Assembly (NCBI GenBank): GCA_934201705.1
Contig: CAKPXF010000010.1
Coordinates: 19,506-83,505 of the forward strand
Length of the DNA: 64,000 nucleotides
Direction of reading: 5' to 3'
DNA from: an uncultured Bacilli bacterium
GTDB taxonomy: Bacteria; Bacillota_I; Bacilli_A; RFN20; CAG-631
Numbering within the stretch: the stretch's first letter is position 1; every line of letters begins with the position of its first letter. Shown here piece by piece: positions 28,881 through 38,074 of this stretch. Below the pieces are notes generated by a model that was not told the origin of the DNA, did not search any database, and was given only the letters and a program-made list of their open reading frames with translations. The position numbers were made by a program, and so were the translations under genes.

Positions 28881-30239
28881 ATGGAAGTAAACAAACAAGT
28901 AAATAATAAGTCAATAGTATGCCCACGTTGTAAGCAAAATCTTATTTCATCAAATCAAGTGTGCATTAATTGTGGATATGATTTATCAAAAGAAAATAAA
29001 GTTGAGGAAGAAACTTTATCTTTCGGAATTGATACAGAAACAACAATTATCAAAATTAATAAAAATGATAAAGAAATTTCTCAAATAGAAACAAAATCAA
29101 TATATGTAACAAAAATAATAAAGACAGTTTTAGTTTTATTGACATCTCTTCTTGGCATTTGCTTTTTACTTGTACCATTATTTTCAACTGATAATGTTTA
29201 TACTTATACAGAAACAATATCCAATTATTATGACTTTAGCGGAATAGATGATAACTTAAAGCTAACAAACACAACATGCTATATATCATTGGTTAAGAAT
29301 TTAGCAACTTATTTTTTAAATTTTAATCATATTATTGATGCTTCATTTGTTTTTTCAATATATGAAATATTTATATTACTTTTAGTTGCAATTATTGTTG
29401 TTACAAGCTCTATTGTATTTGTTAAGGCATTAATAAATTTAAATTTAAATAAGAATTATTATTATAAAAATAGTGTTGGTTTAATACTAGTTGTTTCTCT
29501 TTTATTAATTTTCGCCTTAGATTGTAGTAGTGTTGGCTTATATATTTTATCGTTATTATCTGTTTTTTATTTGTTATCAATATATGCTTTTGAAATAATT
29601 ACCAATGAGAAAAAATTTATTTTGAGGAACTTGATACATAAGTCAATCTCCTTTGTTGCACTTTTATCTTTATTAATTATCTCAACTACAGGCTTAACAA
29701 TCTTAGATATAGCTAATGGAGCTAATTTATATAATATGGAGCCAGCACGATATAGTGAATTAGGAAAAATGAATTGTAAAGGATTATTTTTAGAAATGAT
29801 TCAGTACATTCAATGTACTAGTGGAGATGATTATTTCACAAAAATTTCTTTAACCATAAATTTTCTATGCTTATTTTTCCAAGTTATATATTTAGCATGT
29901 ATTGTTTTATCGCTTGCCAACATTTTAAAAGGTTTCTCTAAGCAAAATTTGAGATTTCCAATTAAAAAAATTATTGTTTCAACCATTGCTTATTATGCTT
30001 TTTCAGTTTCACTTTTAGTATTTAATCGTATGGTAAATGAAGCTTCACTACAAGATTATGTTAATTATATCGGACAAGTAGCATATGGAAAATTGAATAG
30101 CTATGAAGTAATGATGGTTAAAAATAATACAAGAGTTTATACGTTTAGCGTGACATATTATATTTCTTTTGTATTATATTTACCAATAATGGTATATACT
30201 ATTATAGCTAAAAATTACTGCTTAAAAAAAGCATATTAA
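28881..30239 (+). CDS. Zinc-ribbon multi-pass membrane protein
   Basis: A four-Cys zinc ribbon lies at the N-terminus (CPRC near residue 14 and CINCGYDL near 31). A charged linker follows, then about eight hydrophobic segments between residues 70 and 452, with extracellular loops such as the one after the first helix (SNYYDFSGIDDNLKL). The arrangement, a cytoplasmic zinc ribbon on a membrane body, is common in Firmicutes, but I do not recognise a named family. It is first in an operon with pyrophosphatase, 15 bases downstream. Function unknown. Confidence 0.72.
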   Translation: MEVNKQVNNKSIVCPRCKQNLISSNQVCINCGYDLSKENKVEEETLSFGIDTETTIIKINKNDKEISQIETKSIYVTKIIKTVLVLLTSLLGICFLLVPLFSTDNVYTYTETISNYYDFSGIDDNLKLTNTTCYISLVKNLATYFLNFNHIIDASFVFSIYEIFILLLVAIIVVTSSIVFVKALINLNLNKNYYYKNSVGLILVVSLLLIFALDCSSVGLYILSLLSVFYLLSIYAFEIITNEKKFILRNLIHKSISFVALLSLLIISTTGLTILDIANGANLYNMEPARYSELGKMNCKGLFLEMIQYIQCTSGDDYFTKISLTINFLCLFFQVIYLACIVLSLANILKGFSKQNLRFPIKKIIVSTIAYYAFSVSLLVFNRMVNEASLQDYVNYIGQVAYGKLNSYEVMMVKNNTRVYTFSVTYYISFVLYLPIMVYTIIAKNYCLKKAY

Positions 30240-30254
30240 AGGAGGAAAATTTAA

Positions 30255-30791
30255 ATGAATATTTGGCATTCAATTGATAATAGAAGAATTAATAAGGAAA
30301 AATTTTATGCATGCATTGAAATATCATCAGGAAGTCATAACAAATATGAGCTTGATAAAGAAACAGGTCTATTAAAACTTGATAGAATTTTATATACTTC
30401 AACACATTATCCAGCAAATTATGGATTTATTCCTAAAACTTACGCTGAAGATAATGACCCATTAGATGTATTAATCTTATGCAATGAATCAATAATACCA
30501 TTAACTTTAGTAGAATGTAAACCAATTGGAGTTATGCATATGATTGATAATGGTCAAGCTGATGATAAAATCATTGCTGTGTGTGTACGTGATCCATTTT
30601 ATAAGGATTATAATTCAATATTTGATTTACCAAGTCATGTCAGTGATGAAATTAAGCACTTCTTTAAGGTTTATAAAAGTCTAGAGGGTAAAAAGACAAT
30701 TGTAGAAAATGAACTTGAAGGTCCAGATGTTGCACAAAGTGTAATTCAAGATTCAATAAATAGATATAAAGAAAAATTTGACAAGGAGTAA
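30255..30791 (+). CDS. ppa: Inorganic pyrophosphatase (family I)
   Basis: A 178-aa soluble family I enzyme. The active-site segments are visible: YELDKETGLLKLDR, the YPANYGFIPKT block, and DNDPLDVLIL with the metal-binding aspartates, then VRDP and FKVYKSLEGK. It hydrolyses pyrophosphate in the cytoplasm and so drives nucleotide and other biosynthetic steps. AAAGGAGG precedes the ATG. It lies between the zinc-ribbon gene and the cyclodeaminase-like gene, 8 bases before the latter, in one probable transcript. Confidence 0.95.
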   Translation: MNIWHSIDNRRINKEKFYACIEISSGSHNKYELDKETGLLKLDRILYTSTHYPANYGFIPKTYAEDNDPLDVLILCNESIIPLTLVECKPIGVMHMIDNGQADDKIIAVCVRDPFYKDYNSIFDLPSHVSDEIKHFFKVYKSLEGKKTIVENELEGPDVAQSVIQDSINRYKEKFDKE

Positions 30792-30799
30792 TATAACTT

Positions 30800-31405
30800 A
30801 TGGATTTAATAGAAAAAACATTAGTTGACTATATAAATGAAGTCGATTCACTTAAATCAGCACCTGGAGGAGGAAGCGTTGCTGCATTAGTTGGCGCGCT
30901 TGGAGTATCTTTAGCTAAAATGCTAGGACATTTTACTATGAATAAAAAAGTATTTAAAAATGCGGAAAAAAGAAGCCAAAACCAGTTTCTAATTGCTTTT
31001 GATACATTAAATCATTATAAGGACTTACTACTTAAAGGTGTTGATGATGATGCAATTTCTTATAATGCTGTTGTTGAGGCCTTAAAAACTAAAGATGATG
31101 AAAAAATACAAAAGGCAATTAATTATTCAACATTTGTAGCTTTTGAAATGCAGCAATCTGCGTATAATGCATTAATTTGTGCAAGTAGGCTTATTAAACT
31201 AGGTAATAAGTATTTGTATTCTGATTTAATTTCAAGTGCCATCTTGTTACATTCTTCTAATGAAATGGCATCATTAAATGTAAAGGCTAATGCTAAAATG
31301 CTAAATGATGAAAAGACTAAAAACAATTATATTAGTGAAAGTGATGCATTAGTTGCATCATCATTAAAATTAAAAAAGAAAATGCTAAAGCTATTAAATA
31401 ATTAA
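30800..31405 (+). CDS. Cyclodeaminase/cyclohydrolase family folate enzyme
   Basis: The 201-aa all-helical protein begins with the family hallmark SAPGGGSVAALVGALGVSLAKML (residues about 16-38) and continues with DDAISYNAVV. Members are formimidoyl-tetrahydrofolate cyclodeaminase (FchA/FTCD C-domain) or methenyl-tetrahydrofolate cyclohydrolase. It therefore probably works on one-carbon folates in the cytoplasm; which reaction cannot be told. It is the last gene of the operon and is followed by a terminator at 31451. Confidence 0.88.
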   Translation: MDLIEKTLVDYINEVDSLKSAPGGGSVAALVGALGVSLAKMLGHFTMNKKVFKNAEKRSQNQFLIAFDTLNHYKDLLLKGVDDDAISYNAVVEALKTKDDEKIQKAINYSTFVAFEMQQSAYNALICASRLIKLGNKYLYSDLISSAILLHSSNEMASLNVKANAKMLNDEKTKNNYISESDALVASSLKLKKKMLKLLNN

Positions 31406-31450
31406 TTAAAAAAATACACATTTTATTATTAAAAAAAGTTCTAAATTATC

Positions 31451-31487
31451 AAGATGATTTTCATGCAAAAAAAATCATCTTTTTTCT
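31451..31487 (+). terminator. Terminator of the ppa operon
   Basis: AAGATGATTTT (31451-31461) pairs with AAAATCATCTT (31471-31481) and runs into TTTTTCTT. The -35 box of the next promoter begins directly at its end. Confidence 0.9.
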
Positions 31488-31558
31488 TGCATTTTATATA
31501 TGAAATACTTATAATATTAACTTGTAAAAAAGTTTAGCAAAAATAAACTAAAAGTTTA
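31487..31558 (+). promoter_or_regulatory. Promoter and putative operator of the XRE-pot operon
   Basis: TTGCAT (31487-31492), a 17-base spacer and TATAAT (31510-31515). Downstream lie three half-sites: AGTTTA (31531-31536), its inverse TAAACT (31544-31549) and AGTTTA again (31553-31558). This is where a helix-turn-helix repressor encoded by the next gene could bind and block its own operon. Autoregulation is an inference. Confidence 0.6.
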
Positions 31559-31590
31559 CTATTACAAAACTTTAATTGGAGGATAAATTT

Positions 31591-32124
31591 ATGGATATAG
31601 GATCTAAAATTAAAAACTTACGAACCATGAATGGCTTAACACAAGATGAGTTAGCTTCACGTTGTGATTTAACCAAAGGATTTATTTCTCAACTTGAAAA
31701 CAACTATAATGAACCATCGATATCAACACTTCAGGATATTTTAATGGCTCTTGGTAGTAACTTGAAAGAATTCTTTTCCGATGATGAAGAAGAGCAAGTT
31801 GTGTTTAGTAAAGACGATTATTTTATAAAGGATAATGAGGATCACAGCATCACATGGCTAATAGCAAATTCTCAAAAAAATTTAATGGAGCCAGTAATTA
31901 TTGAACTACAACCAAATTGTGAATTAACTAAGGATATGCCCCATGAAGGACAAGAGTTTGGTTATGTTTTAAAAGGCAAAGTTAAAATAGTTATAGGTAA
32001 TAAAATGCATATTGCTAAATCTGGTGAGTCATTTTATTACGATACAAACAAGGTCCATTATATAAAAAATGCAGTTAATGAAATAAGTAAAATTATTTGG
32101 ATATCATGTCCACCAAATTTCTAA
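31591..32124 (+). CDS. XRE-family regulator with cupin domain (PuuR-like)
   Basis: The ATG at 31591 is preceded by TTGGAGGAT; a TTG-started longer form would include that ribosome site. Residues 5-60 form a Cro/C1-type helix-turn-helix (TQDELASRCDLTKGFISQLE). Residues about 105-177 form a small cupin (MPHEGQEFGYVLKGKVKI...GESFYYDTNKVHYI). This architecture is typical of polyamine-linked regulators, and the gene sits 16 bases before potA. It probably controls polyamine uptake, with the cupin sensing a ligand; the ligand is not known. Confidence 0.9.
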   Translation: MDIGSKIKNLRTMNGLTQDELASRCDLTKGFISQLENNYNEPSISTLQDILMALGSNLKEFFSDDEEEQVVFSKDDYFIKDNEDHSITWLIANSQKNLMEPVIIELQPNCELTKDMPHEGQEFGYVLKGKVKIVIGNKMHIAKSGESFYYDTNKVHYIKNAVNEISKIIWISCPPNF

Positions 32125-32140
32125 TTAAGGAGTAAATAAA

Positions 32141-33625
32141 ATGGCACAAAAAATTATTGAATTAAAGCACATTTGTAAATCTTTTGATGATAATGTGATT
32201 ATTGATGATTTAAATTTGTATATTAATAAGGGTGAATTTGTAACAATTCTAGGCCCTAGTGGTTGTGGTAAATCAACAACATTAAGAATGATTGCTGGAT
32301 TTGAAATACCAACATCTGGTGAAATTTTATTAAATGGTAAAGACATTGCCAAACTACCACCATATAAAAGGCCTATTAATACAGTGTTTCAAAGATATGC
32401 TTTATTCCCACATCTTGATGTTTATGATAATGTTGCATTTGGCTTAAAATTAAAAAAGGTTCCAAATACTGAAAGACCTAATAAGCTAAGATTTTTAACA
32501 CCTGAAGAAATAGATGAAAAAGTTATGAATGCTTTAAAGATAGTTGATCTTGAGGATTTTGAAAATCGTGATATTTCAACACTATCAGGTGGTCAACAGC
32601 AACGTGTTGCTATAGCTCGTGCAATTGTAATGGAACCAGAAATTCTTCTTCTTGATGAGCCATTAGGAGCTTTAGATTTAAAAATGCGTAAAGATATGCA
32701 ACTTGAATTAAAGGAAATGCATAAAAAACTTGGAATTACATTTATATATGTAACCCATGATCAAGAAGAAGCTTTAACTATGTCTGATACTATCGTTGTT
32801 ATGAATGATGGAGTTATTCAACAAATTGGTAGACCAAATGAAATATATGATGAACCAGCAAATGCTTTTGTAGCTGACTTTATCGGTGAATCAAATATTT
32901 ATACTGGCACAATAATGGGACCTAAAAAAGTAAAGTTCTTAAATACTACATTTGAGTGTGTTGACGATTTTAAAACTGGTGAAAAGGTTGATGTTGTTGT
33001 TAGACCAGAAGATATTTTAATTGTTAATGAAAATGAAGGATCAGCTAATGCTATTATTGATTCACGTGTATTTAAAGGTGTTCACTATCAATATATTTTA
33101 AAAATTGGCAAAGCTGAAATTGAAGTACAATCAACTGCTAAATATAATGTTTCAGAAAAGGTTGGTATTATAATTAAGCCTGATTTAATTCATATTATGA
33201 GTAAGGAAGTAACAACAAATATCTTTGAAGGATATATTGATAAAAATAATAATGTTTGCTTTGGTGATGGTGTATTTGAATGTGATGTTACTCAGCTTTA
33301 TAAAGGCTCACACCTTGATGAGGAAGGATATTTAATTACAAAAGATGGTACACAAATAGATTTAAACGATGTTGATGTAAAAGTTGAAGTTGCATTTAAT
33401 GATATTACATTAACAGATAATGAAGAAGATGGAATGGTTTATGGAACAGTTATTTCATCAATTTATAAAGGTGATCATTATCAAGTAATTGTAAGAACTA
33501 ATAATGAGGAAGAAGATTATATTATTGATACTGAATATACATATAATCTTTCTGATATCGTTGGTGTTATTATAAATAAAGATAAGATTAAATTAACTTT
33601 AAAGGTAATTAATAATGCTAAATAG
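32141..33625 (+). CDS. potA: Spermidine/putrescine ABC transporter ATPase with extended C-terminus
   Basis: Walker A GPSGCGKST (near residue 38), the Q-loop NTVFQRYALFPHL, signature LSGGQQQR, Walker B ILLLDEPLGALD and the switch HDQEE mark the ATPase. A TOBE_2-like domain follows. At 494 aa it is about 120 longer than usual PotA: residues about 365-494 are acidic and beta-rich and look like a further TOBE-type repeat. A small insertion (NTERPNKLRFLTPEE) sits in the helical subdomain. It drives PotBC. It overlaps potB by 11 bases. Confidence 0.92.
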   Translation: MAQKIIELKHICKSFDDNVIIDDLNLYINKGEFVTILGPSGCGKSTTLRMIAGFEIPTSGEILLNGKDIAKLPPYKRPINTVFQRYALFPHLDVYDNVAFGLKLKKVPNTERPNKLRFLTPEEIDEKVMNALKIVDLEDFENRDISTLSGGQQQRVAIARAIVMEPEILLLDEPLGALDLKMRKDMQLELKEMHKKLGITFIYVTHDQEEALTMSDTIVVMNDGVIQQIGRPNEIYDEPANAFVADFIGESNIYTGTIMGPKKVKFLNTTFECVDDFKTGEKVDVVVRPEDILIVNENEGSANAIIDSRVFKGVHYQYILKIGKAEIEVQSTAKYNVSEKVGIIIKPDLIHIMSKEVTTNIFEGYIDKNNNVCFGDGVFECDVTQLYKGSHLDEEGYLITKDGTQIDLNDVDVKVEVAFNDITLTDNEEDGMVYGTVISSIYKGDHYQVIVRTNNEEEDYIIDTEYTYNLSDIVGVIINKDKIKLTLKVINNAK

Positions 33626-34412
33626 AAAACATTTCGCTATACCTTACGCTTTGTTTTTATTATCATTTGTCGTTGTTCCATTAGTATTAATAGTTATTTA
33701 TTCATTTACAAATAGTGAATGGCAATTAACATTTAAAAATTATCAAACTATTTTTACTGCAGCAAATGCTAATACATTAGTAGTAAGCTTATTTATAGCT
33801 ATTTTAACAACAATTGTATGTTTAATTATAGGTTACCCTATTGCTTATATTTTAGCTGACAAAAAAGTATGTAAATCAAAGGTAATGATATACTTCTTTG
33901 TTATGCCGATGTGGATTAACTTTGTTTTAAGAAGTAATGCTACTAAAGAATTATTACAATTTTTAGGAATTGAAGCATCGAATACAACAGGTATGTATAT
34001 ATGTGTACTTATTGCAATGGTTTATGATTATTTACCATTCGTAATATTACCTTTATATTCAACAATGTTAAAGCTTGATAAAAGTGTTATTGAAGCAGCC
34101 GGTGATTTAGGCGCAAGACCCTCATTAGTATTCATTAAGGCGATAATTCCAATGTCCATGCCAGGAATTATTTCAGCAGCTACAATGGTATTTATGCCAT
34201 CTATGTGTTCATATGTAATTACTGATGTATTTTCAAATCAAAAAATGCAAATTATGGGTAATTTAATTAATCAATATTTTGGTGCATCTCAATGGAATTA
34301 TGGCTCAGCAGCTTCAATTGTTCTACTTATTATTCTATTTGTTATAATGCATTTAACAAACAAGTCAAATACTGAAAAAATAGATGCAAAGGCAGGTGGC
34401 AAGGTATGGTAA
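33615..34412 (+). CDS. potB: Spermidine/putrescine ABC transporter permease PotB
   Basis: A 265-aa membrane subunit with six helices and the coupling segment VIEAAGDLGARPSLVFIKAIIP. The start lies inside the end of potA and its end overlaps potC by 7 bases. Together with PotC it forms the channel for polyamine import. Confidence 0.93.
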   Translation: MLNRKHFAIPYALFLLSFVVVPLVLIVIYSFTNSEWQLTFKNYQTIFTAANANTLVVSLFIAILTTIVCLIIGYPIAYILADKKVCKSKVMIYFFVMPMWINFVLRSNATKELLQFLGIEASNTTGMYICVLIAMVYDYLPFVILPLYSTMLKLDKSVIEAAGDLGARPSLVFIKAIIPMSMPGIISAATMVFMPSMCSYVITDVFSNQKMQIMGNLINQYFGASQWNYGSAASIVLLIILFVIMHLTNKSNTEKIDAKAGGKVW

Positions 34413-35239
34413 AGAAACATCTTGGTCGTATTTATATTGCTTTAATGCTTTTACTTATGTATTTACCAATTTTAATTTTAGTTATTTATTCTTTTCAAGA
34501 TACAACTACTATTAAATTTGGCGTATTTAATGATTTTACCTTTAAGCTATACAAAGATTTGTTTGACATGTCAAACCGTCAAACAAGAGAAATATGGATT
34601 GCTGTAGCACATACTTTAGAAATTGCTATTGCTGCTGCTATAGTATCAACAATAATTGGAACTCTTGGGGCAATTGGTATTTTTTACTCATCAAAAAGAG
34701 TTAGAAACACATTAAATTCAATTGCCAATATTTCTATAGTAAATGCCGAAATTGTTACAGCCTTATCTTTAAGAATTTTATATTCTTTATTAAATGTTAA
34801 ATTAAGCTTCTTTACGTTATTAATTGGACATGTTGTATTAACAATTCCATTTGTAGTATTAAACGTTATGCCAAAACTTCAACAAATGGATCCAAATGAA
34901 TATGAAGCTGCTTTAGATTTAGGAGCAACACCTGCTGTTGCTTTAAGAAAGGTAGTAATTCCAGAAATTACTCCAGGAATTATCTCGGGATTTTTGCTTT
35001 CAATAACTTTATCACTTGATGATTATATAATCACTGCTTATACGGCAGACACAACATTTGATACGTTATCAACATATGTATATAAATCAATGGTTAAAAG
35101 ATCTATTCCACTTCAATTTAGATCACTAACTACAATTATATTTTTTGCAATTCTAATTGGTGTTGTTATTTATGGGATTGTAAAAAGAAATAAAGAAAAG
35201 GTAAATAACATCCATGGTGTTAGGAGGAACGAAGCATGA
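34406..35239 (+). CDS. potC: Spermidine/putrescine ABC transporter permease PotC
   Basis: A 277-aa permease with six membrane helices, the family N-terminus (YLPILILVIYSF) and the coupling segment EYEAALDLGATPAVALRKVVIP. The pattern SITLSLDDYIITAYTA is characteristic of PotC. It overlaps potD by 4 bases (ATGA). Confidence 0.94.
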   Translation: MVKKHLGRIYIALMLLLMYLPILILVIYSFQDTTTIKFGVFNDFTFKLYKDLFDMSNRQTREIWIAVAHTLEIAIAAAIVSTIIGTLGAIGIFYSSKRVRNTLNSIANISIVNAEIVTALSLRILYSLLNVKLSFFTLLIGHVVLTIPFVVLNVMPKLQQMDPNEYEAALDLGATPAVALRKVVIPEITPGIISGFLLSITLSLDDYIITAYTADTTFDTLSTYVYKSMVKRSIPLQFRSLTTIIFFAILIGVVIYGIVKRNKEKVNNIHGVRRNEA

Positions 35240-36666
35240 AAAATAAATTTATACCAATTAGTGCAGTTTTTGCAATTTGCTTTTCATTAACTGGCTGTAA
35301 TCAATCAAATGATAAAGATAATAACAACAATTCATCTACGACAGTATTAAATGTTTATAACTGTGCCGATTATATTAATGAAGATGTACTTACTGAATTT
35401 GAAGAATATTGCTTAAATACATTAAACAAAAAGGTTGAAATTAAATATTCAACATATGAAACAAATGAAGATTTATACAATCAATTAAAGGCAGGCGGCG
35501 TACAATATGATTTAGTTTGTCCATCAGAATATATGATTGAAAAAATGCTAATTAATGATATGCTTGAGCCTCTTGATAAACCAATTGTTAATTACCAAAC
35601 ATACGGTTCAAAATATGTTTCTAATATTTTTAGTAACTTAAAAACTACTATTAAAAAAGAAAATAAGGAAGTTTCTTTTGGCGAATATGCAGTTCCTTAT
35701 ATGTGGGGAACAATGGGATTTATGTATGATCCAGAGCATATTTCATTAGAAGAGGTTTCTTCATGGGACATTATTTGGGATACTAACCATAAAAATCAAA
35801 CATCTTTAAAGAATTCTATTAGAGATACTTATATTACATCAACATTACATATTTATAAAGAAGAACTAGAGCTTGCTAAGAAAACACTAACAGGTGATGA
35901 GTACAATAAAAGAGTAACTGAAATAATGAATAGATGTGATGATAAAACTATTAATTTAGTTGAAGCAGACTTAAAAAAAGCTAAAGAAAACATCTATGAA
36001 TTTGAAGTTGATACTGGTAAGGAAAATATTATTAAAGGAAAATATTACGTTAATCTTTGCTGGTCAGGTGATGCAGTTTATTCTTTAGATACTGCTGAGG
36101 AATCAAATTTTTATTTAAATTATAAAGTTCCTGAAGAAGGTTCAAATATTTGGTTTGATGGTTGGGTTATGCCAAAAGGCGCTAATAAGGAATTAGCTCA
36201 AGAATTAATGAATTTCTTATGTGATCCTAAAATTGCTTCTAAAAACATGGACGAGGTTGGTTATACTAGTGCTATAGCTGGACAAGACATGTGGGCATTA
36301 GTTAATGATTGGTATAATAGTGATGAAGGAGAAACTACTGAATATGATTTAACTTATTTCTTTAAGGATACTAATATAGTTGATGAAGATGGAAATTTAG
36401 TTGAAAGATTTATTATTCATACAAGTGAAGAAAATAGACAATTATATGCTCAATATCCAGATTTAGAAACAATTAATCGTTGCGGAGTAATGCAAGACTT
36501 TGGTGAACAAAATGATAAGGTTTCTGAAATGTGGATTAGAGTACAAGGTAATTCAACTTCATGGGTAGTTATAGTATTTTTAATTGTAGTAGTAGGATTA
36601 GTTGTCTTCTTTGAAATTAAAAGTTCTATTAGTAAAAGAGCTAGGAAAAGAAGAAATATTAAATAA
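35236..36666 (+). CDS. potD: Spermidine/putrescine-binding protein PotD, lipid-anchored and with a C-terminal membrane helix
   Basis: A 476-aa polyamine-binding protein: N-terminal lipobox SLTGC, then the family start VLNVYNCADYI, the polyamine-site patch YDLVCPSEYMIEKM and VPYMWGTMGFMYDP, and LCWSGDAV. Residues about 440-462 form a strongly hydrophobic helix (SWVVIVFLIVVVGLVVFFEI) followed by the basic tail KRARKRRNIK, which normal PotD lacks. The protein thus appears to be anchored at both ends. It delivers polyamines to PotBC. A terminator follows the gene. Confidence 0.92.
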   Translation: MKNKFIPISAVFAICFSLTGCNQSNDKDNNNNSSTTVLNVYNCADYINEDVLTEFEEYCLNTLNKKVEIKYSTYETNEDLYNQLKAGGVQYDLVCPSEYMIEKMLINDMLEPLDKPIVNYQTYGSKYVSNIFSNLKTTIKKENKEVSFGEYAVPYMWGTMGFMYDPEHISLEEVSSWDIIWDTNHKNQTSLKNSIRDTYITSTLHIYKEELELAKKTLTGDEYNKRVTEIMNRCDDKTINLVEADLKKAKENIYEFEVDTGKENIIKGKYYVNLCWSGDAVYSLDTAEESNFYLNYKVPEEGSNIWFDGWVMPKGANKELAQELMNFLCDPKIASKNMDEVGYTSAIAGQDMWALVNDWYNSDEGETTEYDLTYFFKDTNIVDEDGNLVERFIIHTSEENRQLYAQYPDLETINRCGVMQDFGEQNDKVSEMWIRVQGNSTSWVVIVFLIVVVGLVVFFEIKSSISKRARKRRNIK

Positions 36667-36671
36667 GCTAA

Positions 36672-36696
36672 AGAGGAAGAACAAATCTTCCTTTTT
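36672..36696 (+). terminator. Terminator of the pot operon
   Basis: GGAAGA and TCTTCC with flanking A/T pairs (36672-36680 and 36686-36696) around ACAAA, followed by TTTTT. Confidence 0.75.
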
Positions 36697-36720
36697 AATT
36701 GCTAAAGAATTCATCAAGAA

Positions 36721-36749
36721 TTGAAAATAAATGGTATACTTTATATAAT
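36721..36749 (+). promoter_or_regulatory. Promoter of the YoaP-like acetyltransferase gene
   Basis: TTGAAA (36721-36726), a 17-base spacer and TATAAT (36744-36749). A GGTG site precedes ATG 36770. Confidence 0.65.
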
Positions 36750-36769
36750 TAATAAAAGGTGATAAATAT

Positions 36770-37519
36770 ATGGAAAGAAATTATACTAATATTGATTTAA
36801 ATAATGTAGATACAGAACATTTATGCTGCATTATTAGAAGAAAAAAAGACATAGAAGGTATTATATTAAAAAAAGAGTGGCTAAAAAAGCAAATTAATAA
36901 TGGTCATATATTTCACAAATTAGATGTTAATAAAACTGCATTTATCGAATTTGCCCCACTTGAATATGCTTATTGCCCTATTAAAGGAAATAATTATTTA
37001 TATATTTATTGCTTATGGGTTGATAATGATTTAAAAGGAAATGGTATTGGAAGGGAATTATTAGACTATGCAATTAATTATGCTACAAATAATAACAAAT
37101 CAGGCCTATGCTTACTAAATTGTAATAAAAAGAAAAATTGGTTAACTAATAAGGACTTTTTTATACATAATGGCTTTAAGGTAGTTGATAGCACGAATAG
37201 TGGATATCAATTATTGGCATTATCGTTTAACGATGAAAATGTAAGCTTTTTAGCAAATGCAAAAAAAGAAAGAATTGATGATAATGATTTAGTTATTTAT
37301 TATACAAATCAATGCCCATACATTGCTAAAAGTCTTGAAATCATAAAAACATATTGTGAAAGTAAAAATATAAGATATAAATTAAATGAAGTAAAAACTA
37401 TAAAGGAAGCTAAAGAACTTCCTTGTGTGTTTAATAATTTTGCAGTTTTTTATAAAGGTGAATTTAAAACAGTAAATTTACTTGATTTAAGTACCTTAGA
37501 AAGGATAATAAAAAAATGA
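36770..37519 (+). CDS. YoaP-like GNAT acetyltransferase
   Basis: Residues about 1-160 form a GNAT N-acetyltransferase; the acetyl-CoA loop is LKGNGIGRELL. Residues about 185-249 form a thioredoxin-like YoaP domain (IYYTNQCPYIAKSLEII) with a single Cys and no CXXC. The same two-domain layout is seen in Bacillus subtilis YoaP, whose substrate is not well established. It leads a run of four plus-strand genes and overlaps the next by 4 bases. Confidence 0.8.
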   Translation: MERNYTNIDLNNVDTEHLCCIIRRKKDIEGIILKKEWLKKQINNGHIFHKLDVNKTAFIEFAPLEYAYCPIKGNNYLYIYCLWVDNDLKGNGIGRELLDYAINYATNNNKSGLCLLNCNKKKNWLTNKDFFIHNGFKVVDSTNSGYQLLALSFNDENVSFLANAKKERIDDNDLVIYYTNQCPYIAKSLEIIKTYCESKNIRYKLNEVKTIKEAKELPCVFNNFAVFYKGEFKTVNLLDLSTLERIIKK

Positions 37520-38049
37520 AAAAGAAATACTTAATCTTGTTTATAATTAGTTTATATTTAATGCAAATACCTTTGTTTATTGATTTTATAATCATAAATA
37601 GTGAGAATTATAATGAAATCTTAGAAAATATTCTATTTAATACTTCATTAGCATTTCTCATCATATCAACAATTTTAGGATTAGTTAATTTAATAATAGC
37701 CTTTACAAATAAACAAGATAATGTAATAAAAACAACAATGATTAGTAAATTAATACTTATTCCATATTTTATTACTAATTTTATAATTTGCATGCTATTA
37801 ACGATGGGCTTTTCATTTATTTTTACAATTTTATCGGCTTTTATACTTATTCCATTATTTATTTTATTTACGTTTATGACTATGATTGTTACATCATCAT
37901 ATAATATTTCATATCTAATTAGTAAATTTAAACACAAGGAAATTAATATTATAGTTTTTATTATGCATTTTATTTTACAATGTGCCTTTATTTGCGATAT
38001 AATTGATACAATTTATATATATAAAACTGGTGAAAATATGATAAAATAA
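37516..38049 (+). CDS. Hydrophobic membrane protein of unknown function
   Basis: The 177 residues form five hydrophobic segments (about 5-22, 42-65, 78-98, 100-125, 145-165) with little soluble sequence. No motif or named family was recognised. It overlaps the YoaP-like gene by 4 bases (ATGA), so it is translated from the same mRNA. Confidence 0.7.
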   Translation: MKKKYLILFIISLYLMQIPLFIDFIIINSENYNEILENILFNTSLAFLIISTILGLVNLIIAFTNKQDNVIKTTMISKLILIPYFITNFIICMLLTMGFSFIFTILSAFILIPLFILFTFMTMIVTSSYNISYLISKFKHKEINIIVFIMHFILQCAFICDIIDTIYIYKTGENMIK

Positions 38050-38074
38050 TACCTAATGAAAGGATGCTTTTTAT

